Below, in pieces: positions 1 to 5,761 of a DNA stretch of 7,938 nucleotides (its first letter is position 1; each line of letters opens with the position of its first letter). Below the pieces are notes generated by a model, which was not told the origin of the DNA, did no database searches, and was given only the letters and a program-made list of their open reading frames with translations. The stretch lies in the NCBI GenBank assembly GCA_013203525.1, contig JABMQB010000514.1, positions 1 through 7,938 on the forward strand, written 5' to 3'. The translations under genes were made by a program, and so were the position numbers. The stretch comes from Mariniphaga sp. GTDB lineage: Bacteria > Bacteroidota > Bacteroidia > Bacteroidales > Prolixibacteraceae.

Positions 1-1
1 G

Positions 2-394
2 CTAATGACTAGTAGGCAATGCTTATTTTTTCAAGTTACAGGTTGTGAAAGGAATAAAATTGAAAATACATGTATTGAGGAGTGTGATAAATCCACATCA
101 ATCACCAATTTGAAAGGTGGCTCTTTTTTTATTCGAAAAACAAAAAATAACTATCATTATATCTATAATGAAATTAATTACCTGAATACAGATATTGTTA
201 CGGAAATACCAAACCTCTTTTCCGGTTTTTTTATAGATTTAAGGGATCTAAAATCTAATACTAAACTAAAAATGGATAAATCTGATATTATTAAGCTTTT
301 TGAAAATCATTTGAATAGAAATCATGATTCTACTCAAAAGCTTAAACAAAATATTTATCCCACAACCAGTACCCAATATAAAAAGGGGATCTAA
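2..394 (+). CDS. U32-family peptidase/hydroxylase-like protein, C-terminal part (5' end cut by window edge)
   Basis: The reading frame is open to the left edge (a Leu codon at 2-4 precedes the ATG at 5), so the ATG at 5 is almost certainly internal and only the last 130 residues are visible. The fragment begins MTSRQCLFFQVTGC and has four closely spaced cysteines (residues 7, 15, 24 and 28 of the visible part), then KSTSITNLKG, NYHYIYNEINYLNTDIVTEI and a FFIDLRDL stretch. It ends in QYKKGI. I recognise this as the C-terminal region of the U32 family found in Bacteroidota. Known U32 members bind an iron-sulfur cluster through conserved cysteines, and several act in tRNA or rRNA hydroxylation rather than proteolysis. 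Which role applies here cannot be told from a fragment. The stop lies 31 nt before the GH10 start, so the two genes could share a transcript, although their functions look unrelated. Confidence 0.75.
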   Translation, partial: LMTSRQCLFFQVTGCERNKIENTCIEECDKSTSITNLKGGSFFIRKTKNNYHYIYNEINYLNTDIVTEIPNLFSGFFIDLRDLKSNTKLKMDKSDIIKLFENHLNRNHDSTQKLKQNIYPTTSTQYKKGI

Positions 395-425
395 TTTTAT
401 TATTAAACGGAAAAATATAATACAA

Positions 426-1679
426 ATGAAAAATAATAAATTCTTCCTTATCCTGTTTTTAGCAAGTTTACTTATAAACTTAACAAATGCACAGGATGAA
501 ATTTTTGATTTAACTCCTGCTGAAAAAGTTTCGGAAGAACAAATTGAAAAACGAATTGAAGAGATTCGGATGGGTGATTTAATTATACATACTCAACCGG
601 GAGCAACAGTAAAAATTGAGCAAACCAGGCATGAGTTTTTATTTGGCACGGCCATTCCCGACGAGTTAGCTGAATCAGCTCCCCGTTCATTTAATGAGGA
701 AGACAGGAAAAAATACCTACAAGTCTTAGAGCAAAATTTTAATTATGCCGTTCATGAAAATGCCCTTAAATGGTATTCAAACGAAAAAGTACAGGGACAA
801 ATTGATTATTCGATTGCCGACCGCATTTGGGAACAGTGCAACGAACGGAACATACCCATGCGGGGACATTGTGTTTATTGGGCAAAAGATGAATTTATGA
901 ATAACTGGCTTTTTCCATTAAACAATGCTCAATTACGAAAAGCTGTAGTTGACAGAGGAATTAGTTTAACAAACCATTTTAAAGGGCGTATTAACGAATT
1001 CGACCTAAATAATGAAATGCTACATGGCGATTTTTTCCGTCGGCGTTTAGGATTTGGAGTAATCAATGAAATGGCATGGATTGTTAAAGCAACCAATCCC
1101 GAGGCAAAACTTTATTTAAACGATTATGGAATCCTTGATATGGGTTTTAATTCAGGCCCTTATATAAAACAAATTAATAACTTATTGGATAATGGCGTAC
1201 CCATTGATGGCATTGGTTGCCAGGGACATTTATCAATGCGAACCACCATGACTACCCCATCTGAAAAAGTGCAGCGCAACCTTGACCAATTGGCTGAATT
1301 TAATCTTCCTATAAAAATTACCGAAGTGCTTTTTGCCTATGAAGATGAACAGGTTCAGGTAGATGAATTAAATAAACTAATGCCTATTTATTTCGCTCAC
1401 CCCAATGTTGAAGCTGTAATAATGTGGGGATTCTGGGCCGGTTCACACTGGCAGCCTCACTGTGCCATGTGGAAAGAAGATTGGACACCCCGCCTACAGG
1501 TTGATGCCTACCGCGACCTGGTTTTTAACAAATGGTGGACACAGCTCGAAAAAAAAGCTAACCAGAATGGTGAGCTTAAGGAACGTGCATTTTATGGAGA
1601 TTACAAAATTACCTGTAACGGTGTAACAAAGAATATAAAATTACTCAAAGAAAAAGGTTCAGCAGAAGTAAATTTTTAG
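426..1679 (+). CDS. Secreted glycoside hydrolase family 10 protein (endo-beta-1,4-xylanase family)
   Basis: This is a 417-aa GH10 (beta/alpha)8-barrel enzyme, a family that cleaves internal beta-1,4 bonds of xylan by a retaining mechanism. Residues 1-22 form a signal peptide (MKNNKFF, a hydrophobic core, then LTNA|Q), so the start at 426 is preferred over an in-frame ATG at 324, which would bury the signal behind 34 residues and overlap the previous gene. GH10 landmarks in order: RHEFLFGTAI (68-77), ENALKW (111-116), RGH (146-148), NNE with acid/base Glu197, LYLNDYGI (229-236), IGCQGH (263-268), ITE with nucleophile Glu300, and MWGFW (333-337). The second His usual after RGHxxxW is Ala153, and ITEVLF replaces ITELD. 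Both features, plus NNEMLH, resemble plant-type GH10 proteins. Residues about 370-417 (NGELKERAFYGDYKI) look like the small beta tail of that group. There is no carbohydrate-binding module. Neighbours do not suggest a polysaccharide locus. The exact substrate is not proven. Confidence 0.9.
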   Translation: MKNNKFFLILFLASLLINLTNAQDEIFDLTPAEKVSEEQIEKRIEEIRMGDLIIHTQPGATVKIEQTRHEFLFGTAIPDELAESAPRSFNEEDRKKYLQVLEQNFNYAVHENALKWYSNEKVQGQIDYSIADRIWEQCNERNIPMRGHCVYWAKDEFMNNWLFPLNNAQLRKAVVDRGISLTNHFKGRINEFDLNNEMLHGDFFRRRLGFGVINEMAWIVKATNPEAKLYLNDYGILDMGFNSGPYIKQINNLLDNGVPIDGIGCQGHLSMRTTMTTPSEKVQRNLDQLAEFNLPIKITEVLFAYEDEQVQVDELNKLMPIYFAHPNVEAVIMWGFWAGSHWQPHCAMWKEDWTPRLQVDAYRDLVFNKWWTQLEKKANQNGELKERAFYGDYKITCNGVTKNIKLLKEKGSAEVNF

Positions 1680-1731
1680 GTGTATAATGGTAATAGTTAG
1701 AAATTTCAGGACAAAAGCCAACAACCAGATG

Positions 1732-2343
1732 CTATCTAATGTTTATCGGTTTCTTCTTAAATACTATTACCAATAATTCAACAACTGAAATCAGAATAAT
1801 TGTATAACCTAACAATTCAATTCCTTCCTCAGCCATGTTTTTTGCAGTACGGTGGTAGGCATCGCCCATTAATTCCATCCAGAAAGAAGTTTTACCAAAC
1901 AAACGGCTAAAAAGGTATGTTACTAAAAAACCAATAAAAAATGAACCGGAAGATTTTAATTCTATAAATTCCTGAAAAGCAATCAGGGGTTTTTTAAAAT
2001 TCCTGACTAAAAGAAAAACAAACAATCCAAGGAATGGAAGTACAATATAAAACCAGAAATCAATATGGTTATTAAACTCCCTTATAAACGACATAAGGAA
2101 TAGCAATGACAGCAAATTTAGGATTGGAGCTAATTCCTTCGATTTTCTCCCGGCAATAAAAAATCCGACTGCCACAAGAAACACAAAAATCTCTTGGAAA
2201 ATTTCGGTAAGCGAGTTTTCAGTAATTTTTACCTCACCCGAATTATGCGTGGCATCATAGTAAAATATGTAATATAGCCCCGCCATAAGCAATGCATAAA
2301 CAATAAAGCGAAGAGCAAATAATAAAAGCCTTTGATAATTCAT
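1732..2343 (-). CDS. Multi-pass membrane protein of unknown function
   Basis: I do not recognise a named family for this 203-aa protein. Hydrophobic stretches at about residues 5-28, 49-64, 71-87, 95-113, 133-148 and 176-195 predict five or six membrane helices. The two outermost helices are well separated from the central cluster. A polar segment at 149-175 (GKTSFW, then GDAYHRTAKNMAEEGIELLGY) is rich in charged residues and contains the acidic run EEGIE just before the last helix. This is the likeliest functional site if the protein has one. The C-terminus is basic (KKKPINIR), consistent with a cytoplasmic tail. It lies 63 nt downstream of the HAD phosphatase gene on the same strand. A perfect TAnnTTTG element in that gap suggests it may also have its own promoter. 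It converges with the GH10 gene, and no clear hairpin terminator is visible in the 52-nt gap. Confidence 0.75.
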   Translation of the reverse strand: MNYQRLLLFALRFIVYALLMAGLYYIFYYDATHNSGEVKITENSLTEIFQEIFVFLVAVGFFIAGRKSKELAPILNLLSLLFLMSFIREFNNHIDFWFYIVLPFLGLFVFLLVRNFKKPLIAFQEFIELKSSGSFFIGFLVTYLFSRLFGKTSFWMELMGDAYHRTAKNMAEEGIELLGYTIILISVVELLVIVFKKKPINIR

Positions 2344-2363
2344 TTTTGTTTTTTAATACTTAA

Positions 2364-2371
2364 CAAAAGTA
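2364..2371 (-). promoter_or_regulatory. Candidate -7 element (TACTTTTG) upstream of the membrane protein gene
   Basis: On the minus strand the sequence reads TACTTTTG, an exact match to the Bacteroidota sigma-ABfr -7 consensus TAnnTTTG, ending 20 nt before the start codon at 2343. The best TTTG that could serve as a -33 element (2399-2402) is about 27 nt away, longer than the usual 19-21. The upstream half is therefore weak. Such short motifs occur by chance in AT-rich DNA. Confidence 0.35.
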
Positions 2372-2406
2372 AAGAAAATCAGACGATAAATCAGGATTCA
2401 AACCTC

Positions 2407-3243
2407 TCAATATTTTAGAAGTTGATTTACAACAACCGAAAATCCATTTTCTTCATTTGAAGGTGCGGCACTATACTTTTCCCTTAAATCATTGGGAGCA
2501 TTCTTAACAATATAAGATAGATTAGAATATTCAAGCAGGCCTATATCGTTATAATCGTTTCCAATACTTGCGGTTTCATCCTGTAAAATGGAAAGCTTAT
2601 TACAAATAAATGATAAAGCATTCCCCTTCGAAACATTCCGGTTAAAAATTTCTAACCAGATAAATCCTGTGCCCAGCGGAGAAGTTGAACGGATAACACC
2701 CGCTTCAGGAAACATTGATTCAATTTCTTTCTTCAACAAGTAAAACTTTTCAGGATTATTGGGGAGGATGACTATAAACTGACTTAAGCTTTTTTCTAAA
2801 ATACCTTTCTCTGAAAAAGGACATGCAAACTTTTTATTAAAATTGAAATAACGTTCAAACTCTTCGCAAGGTTCTCCGCCTCTGTGATACCATAAATGAT
2901 GATTATTAGGTACAGCAAGAAATGCATTAAAATTAAGTTTCTTTTTAACCAGAAAACGTGCAATTTCTCCAGACATTTGTGGTTTCAAATTTTCTTTTAA
3001 CAACAACTTCTGGCTTTTCCAGTTAACAACACCCGCTCCCGAAGAAAAAATCACATAATCAAACGGAATCTTTTGAGGGATTACATCCATCACTTTCCTA
3101 AGGTTTCTACCCGTAGCAGCAATCTTAATAATCCCACTATTGCCAAGTACATTCAGTGCATCAAGGTTTTGCTTTGATATTGATTTATCATTTTTAAGAA
3201 AAGTCCCATCAAGGTCAGTCGCTATCAATTTAATTTTGCTCAT
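2407..3243 (-). CDS. HAD-superfamily hydrolase, Cof-type (subfamily IIB) phosphatase
   Basis: This 278-aa protein has the full set of HAD catalytic motifs. Motif I is DLDGT at 10-14 with nucleophile Asp10 and general acid Asp12. Motif II is AATGR (42-46) with Thr44. Motif III is Lys206 in NVSKGNAL. Motif IV is GNDYND (228-233) with metal ligands Asp230 and Asp233. The length and the large insert between motifs II and III (about 80-200, the C2-type cap) fit Cof-type phosphatases, which are cytoplasmic and dephosphorylate sugar phosphates, nucleotides or cofactors. Substrate specificity lies in the cap and cannot be read from sequence. The start at 3243 gives MSKIKLIATDLDG, a normal N-terminus. 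It is divergent from dapB and may head a two-gene unit with the membrane protein 63 nt downstream. Confidence 0.9.
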   Translation of the reverse strand: MSKIKLIATDLDGTFLKNDKSISKQNLDALNVLGNSGIIKIAATGRNLRKVMDVIPQKIPFDYVIFSSGAGVVNWKSQKLLLKENLKPQMSGEIARFLVKKKLNFNAFLAVPNNHHLWYHRGGEPCEEFERYFNFNKKFACPFSEKGILEKSLSQFIVILPNNPEKFYLLKKEIESMFPEAGVIRSTSPLGTGFIWLEIFNRNVSKGNALSFICNKLSILQDETASIGNDYNDIGLLEYSNLSYIVKNAPNDLREKYSAAPSNEENGFSVVVNQLLKY

Positions 3244-3265
3244 TTTCTTTTAAAAAGAATTCGCC

Positions 3266-3295
3266 CGAAAATACAAAACACATTGTTCCTTCAAA
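3266..3295 (-). promoter_or_regulatory. Candidate promoter of the HAD phosphatase gene
   Basis: On the minus strand a TTTG (3295-3292) is followed after 18 nt by TATTTTCG (3273-3266), which matches seven of the eight positions of the TAnnTTTG -7 element when the two n positions are counted as free. The -7 element ends 22 nt before the start codon, giving a very short leader like those of the other candidate promoters here. Assigned by motif only. Confidence 0.35.
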
Positions 3296-3329
3296 AACTT
3301 TTTAAAAATTCTTATTGCGCTTTTAATTA

Positions 3330-3363
3330 ACTATGATTTATAAGGTTTGTCTGATATCATAGT
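3330..3363. repeat. Inverted repeat (8-bp arms) upstream of dapB
   Basis: The arms ACTATGAT (3330-3337) and ATCATAGT (3356-3363) are perfectly complementary and separated by 18 nt. The repeat sits 3 nt before the block shared with the lepB2 upstream region. The long loop and lack of a T-tract argue against a terminator. It could be an operator for a dimeric regulator or a chance palindrome in AT-rich DNA. Confidence 0.3.
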
Positions 3364-3366
3364 GAA

Positions 3367-3414
3367 TTGGCCGAAAAAAATTTAACAAAATAATTTCGTG
3401 TCATACATTTAATC
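3367..3414 (+). promoter_or_regulatory. Shared upstream block, copy 1 (before dapB-lepB)
   Basis: This 48-nt segment begins with TTGGCCGAAAAAAATT (3367-3382) and ends with TTCGTGTCATACATTTAATC (3395-3414). The same two sub-blocks recur before lepB copy 2 (5668-5715) with the same distance between them. The first is identical over 16 nt and the second matches at 18 of 20 positions, while the 12 nt between them are mostly different. That pattern, two conserved boxes at fixed spacing, is what a control element would show. The second box contains TACATTTA, close to a -7 element. Alternatively the block lies just upstream of a better -7 element at 3423. Confidence 0.55.
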
Positions 3415-3422
3415 GATTATTA

Positions 3423-3430
3423 TATCTTTG
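3423..3430 (+). promoter_or_regulatory. Candidate -7 element of the dapB-lepB transcript (TATCTTTG)
   Basis: TATCTTTG is an exact TAnnTTTG match ending 20 nt before the dapB start codon. No good TTTG -33 element lies 19-21 nt upstream. The region there is occupied by the TTCGTGTCATACATTTAATC box shared with the lepB2 upstream region, which may substitute for it or bind an activator. Confidence 0.45.
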
Positions 3431-3450
3431 TGCTTTGATTTTAAACACCT

Positions 3451-4167
3451 ATGAAATTAGCTTTAATTGGATACGGTAAGATGGGTAAGGAGATTGAGAA
3501 AATCGCAACTAAACGCGGTCACGAAATTGCTTTAACCATTGATATTAATAACCCGGATGACTTAACAATTGAAAACCTGAAAAAATGTGATGTTGCCATT
3601 GAATTTACCAGGCCAGAATCGGCAGCGGCCAACTATTTAAAATGCCTTGAAGCTGGTATTCCGGTTGTTAGTGGCACAACAGGATGGCTGGATCAAAAAG
3701 ACATGGTTTATGAAAAATTCAGGAAAGCAAACGGAACCTTTTTTTATGCCAGCAATTTCTCTATTGGTGTAAACCTGTTTTTTGAGTTGAATAAAAAACT
3801 GGCTTCATTAATGGCGTCAGAAGCCGACTATAATGTGGCAATAAAAGAGGTTCACCACACCCAGAAACTGGATGCACCAAGCGGTACAGCAATAAGCCTG
3901 GCTGAAGATATTATCACTTCAGTTCCGGGTAAAAAAAACTGGGTAAATAAAGCTGAAAAATCGGATGGACAAATTGAAATTATCTCAGAACGAATAGGTG
4001 ATGTCCCGGGAACTCATTCAATAAAATACGAATCGGAAATAGATTATATAGAAATTACACATAGCGCAAAAACTCGCAAAGGACTTGCCTTTGGAACTGT
4101 TTTGGCAGCTGAATATTGCCAGGATCATTCCGGAATCCTGACGATGAAAGATTTATTAAAAATATAA
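3451..4167 (+). CDS. dapB: 4-hydroxy-tetrahydrodipicolinate reductase (DapB)
   Basis: This cytoplasmic enzyme reduces the DapA product with NAD(P)H in the lysine/meso-diaminopimelate pathway, which feeds protein and peptidoglycan synthesis. The 238-aa sequence is complete and slightly short for the family. Residues 1-12 (MKLALIGYGKMG) form the Rossmann nucleotide-binding loop. EFTRPESAAANY (51-62) and SGTTGW (74-79) line the cofactor site. ASNFSIGVNLFF (100-111) begins the substrate domain. VHHTQKLDAPSGT (134-146) carries the signature His-His and Lys139 plus the SGT substrate loop. GDVPGTHSI (183-191) and HSAKTRKGLAFG (204-215) complete the fold. It is the first gene of a probable dapB-lepB operon, with lepB1 starting 16 nt after its stop. 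Confidence 0.96.
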   Translation: MKLALIGYGKMGKEIEKIATKRGHEIALTIDINNPDDLTIENLKKCDVAIEFTRPESAAANYLKCLEAGIPVVSGTTGWLDQKDMVYEKFRKANGTFFYASNFSIGVNLFFELNKKLASLMASEADYNVAIKEVHHTQKLDAPSGTAISLAEDIITSVPGKKNWVNKAEKSDGQIEIISERIGDVPGTHSIKYESEIDYIEITHSAKTRKGLAFGTVLAAEYCQDHSGILTMKDLLKI

Positions 4168-4183
4168 AACTTCACAATCAGAT

Positions 4184-5524
4184 ATGAAACAAATTTTATC
4201 AAACAAGTGGTTCAAATTTATTACAGTCGGCACATTATACGCCCTTTGGGTGATCTGGCTGGGAAACTACTGGTGGTTTTTAGGATTAGCTATTATTTTC
4301 GACATTTATATTTCGCAAAAAGTACACTGGGCTTTCTGGAAAAAGAAAGATCCGCCCGGGGGCAAACAAACAAAAGTAGTTGAGTGGGTTGATGCTATCA
4401 TTTTTGCAGTAATTGCAGCATCGTTTATCCGTATGTTTTTTATTGAGGCTTATACCATCCCAACTTCATCGATGGAAAAATCGATGCTTGTTGGTGATTA
4501 CCTTTTTGTGAGTAAAACAGCATATGGCCCAAAAATTCCGAATACACCCTTATCATTTCCGTTTGTACACAATAAATTACCTCTTACCGATCATTCAAAA
4601 TCGTATGTTGAATGGATTAAAAGCCCATACAGGCGTATTGCAGGTTTATCGGAAATAAAAAATAATGATGTTGTAGTTTTTCATTTTCCGGAAGGTGATA
4701 CGGTGGCAACTAACTTACCCACCCAAAGTTATTACCAATTAATACGAGCTTATGGCCGCGAAAGGGTTTGGTCCGATACCAGAAATTTTGGCGATATTAT
4801 AGTCCATCCGGTTGATAAACGCGAGAATTATATTAAACGTTGTGTTGGTATACCCGGCGATGAATTGGAAGTAAGGCAGGGGCAATTATTTGTAAATGGC
4901 AAAACACAGCAACATTTCGAAGGGATGCAGTTCGAATACATTGTCAGGACTAACGGAACATCAATAAATCCAAAAGCTCTTGAGCGATTAAATATTGCTG
5001 AAGACGACCGCACCAGCTATTCAAGCGAACAATATATATTCCCCTTAACCGATGAAAATGCAGTTAAATTAAAAGCATTTGCAAATGTGATTTCAGTTGA
5101 AAAAACATTGGAAGACCAGGTGAATTGGGATAAAAATATTTTTCCTTCTGATGAAAGATATCAATGGAACGTAGATAATTATGGTCCTATAACGGTTCCG
5201 GCAAAAGGTGAAACAATAAACCTCACAACCGATAACCTTCCACTTTATTTCAGGATTATTGATGTGTATGAAGATAATGACCTGGAAGTTAATGGAAATA
5301 TAATTACCATAAATGGCGAGGTAGCATCATCATATACTTTTAAAATGGATTATTACTGGATGATGGGAGATAACCGCCATAACTCAGCAGACTCAAGATA
5401 TTGGGGTTTTATTCCTGAAGACCACGTTGTTGGAAAAGCGCTTTTTATATGGCTCTCGCTTGATAAAGACAAAGGATTTTTGGCAAATATAAGATGGAAA
5501 AGACTTTTAACATCGGTACATTAA
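4184..5524 (+). CDS. lepB: Signal peptidase I, copy 1
   Basis: This membrane serine protease (family S26) removes signal peptides from exported proteins. The 446-aa sequence has hydrophobic N-terminal segments at about 11-27 and 30-45 and another at about 70-87. The last leads into the catalytic domain on the outer face of the inner membrane. Box B is IPTSSMEKSMLVGDY (92-106) with nucleophile Ser96. Box D is NYIKRCVGIPGD (215-226) with general base Lys218. Box E is MMGDNRHNSADSRYWG (393-408), with His399 where many bacteria have Asp. This His seems usual in the phylum. About 175 residues separate boxes D and E, much more than in compact LepB proteins, as seen in other Bacteroidota. It starts 16 nt after dapB with no separate promoter visible, and it ends 21 nt before a strong terminator. 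Confidence 0.95.
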   Translation: MKQILSNKWFKFITVGTLYALWVIWLGNYWWFLGLAIIFDIYISQKVHWAFWKKKDPPGGKQTKVVEWVDAIIFAVIAASFIRMFFIEAYTIPTSSMEKSMLVGDYLFVSKTAYGPKIPNTPLSFPFVHNKLPLTDHSKSYVEWIKSPYRRIAGLSEIKNNDVVVFHFPEGDTVATNLPTQSYYQLIRAYGRERVWSDTRNFGDIIVHPVDKRENYIKRCVGIPGDELEVRQGQLFVNGKTQQHFEGMQFEYIVRTNGTSINPKALERLNIAEDDRTSYSSEQYIFPLTDENAVKLKAFANVISVEKTLEDQVNWDKNIFPSDERYQWNVDNYGPITVPAKGETINLTTDNLPLYFRIIDVYEDNDLEVNGNIITINGEVASSYTFKMDYYWMMGDNRHNSADSRYWGFIPEDHVVGKALFIWLSLDKDKGFLANIRWKRLLTSVH

Positions 5525-5545
5525 AATATTGAAATAATTCAATTT

Positions 5546-5575
5546 AAGGGTAATGCTTTCATTACCCTTTTTTTT
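5546..5575 (+). terminator. Intrinsic terminator of dapB-lepB1
   Basis: A perfect 10-bp stem, AAGGGTAATG (5546-5555) and CATTACCCTT (5560-5569), closes a CTTT loop and runs into eight T residues (5568-5575). It separates the two lepB copies into different transcription units. Confidence 0.9.
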
Positions 5576-5614
5576 GCCTTTTTGAAAGCAATAAAGAAAC
5601 AAGGGTCAATTGTA

Positions 5615-5641
5615 TGAATTAATCCATTATATATTAATTCA
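5615..5641. repeat. Inverted repeat (9-bp arms) upstream of lepB2
   Basis: TGAATTAAT (5615-5623) and ATTAATTCA (5633-5641) are perfectly complementary around a 9-nt loop. The repeat lies 26 nt before the shared upstream block. It is all A/T except the outer G:C pair and has no T-tract, so a terminator is unlikely. It may be an operator or chance. The rest of the spacer between the terminator and this repeat shows nothing recognisable. Confidence 0.3.
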
Positions 5642-5667
5642 AATAGTTTAACCAAACGCTCAACCCT

Positions 5668-5715
5668 TTGGCCGAAAAAAATTCCGCATTTACAATTCGA
5701 GTTATACATTTAATC
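5668..5715 (+). promoter_or_regulatory. Shared upstream block, copy 2 (before lepB2)
   Basis: TTGGCCGAAAAAAATT (5668-5683) is identical to the block before dapB. TTCGAGTTATACATTTAATC (5696-5715) matches the dapB counterpart at 18 of 20 positions, and the spacing between the two boxes is the same. It ends 46 nt before the lepB2 start, against 36 nt before dapB. No perfect TAnnTTTG follows it here. TACATTTA inside the block (5706-5713) is the nearest match, which supports the block itself being the promoter or an activator site. Confidence 0.55.
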
Positions 5716-5761
5716 TTTTGAGTTAGACTAAGTTAATATTTACACAAATTTCATTTATACA

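Noticed and set aside
5..7. The ATG at 5 as the true start of the first gene.
   Set aside because: The frame is open to the left edge and the visible residues match the interior and end of a much longer U32 protein. The gene is cut by the window.
324..425. An in-frame ATG at 324 that would extend the GH10 protein by 34 residues.
   Set aside because: It overlaps the end of the U32 gene by 71 nt and places a polar, basic stretch in front of a clear signal peptide. The ATG at 426 gives a normal exported protein.
1680..1731. A bidirectional terminator between the converging GH10 and membrane protein genes.
   Set aside because: I could find no stem of useful length with a T-tract on either strand.
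3259..3273. A TTCGCCCGAAAATA stretch near the HAD promoter as a third copy of the TTGGCC block.
   Set aside because: Only the CCGAAAA core is shared and the second box is absent. The match is too short to support.
4828..5013. A minus-strand open frame inside lepB1, and similar ones at 6317-6508 (lepB2), 7142-7372 and 7392-7592.
   Set aside because: They lie opposite well-supported genes, have no recognisable domains or plausible start context, and are explained as antisense shadows.
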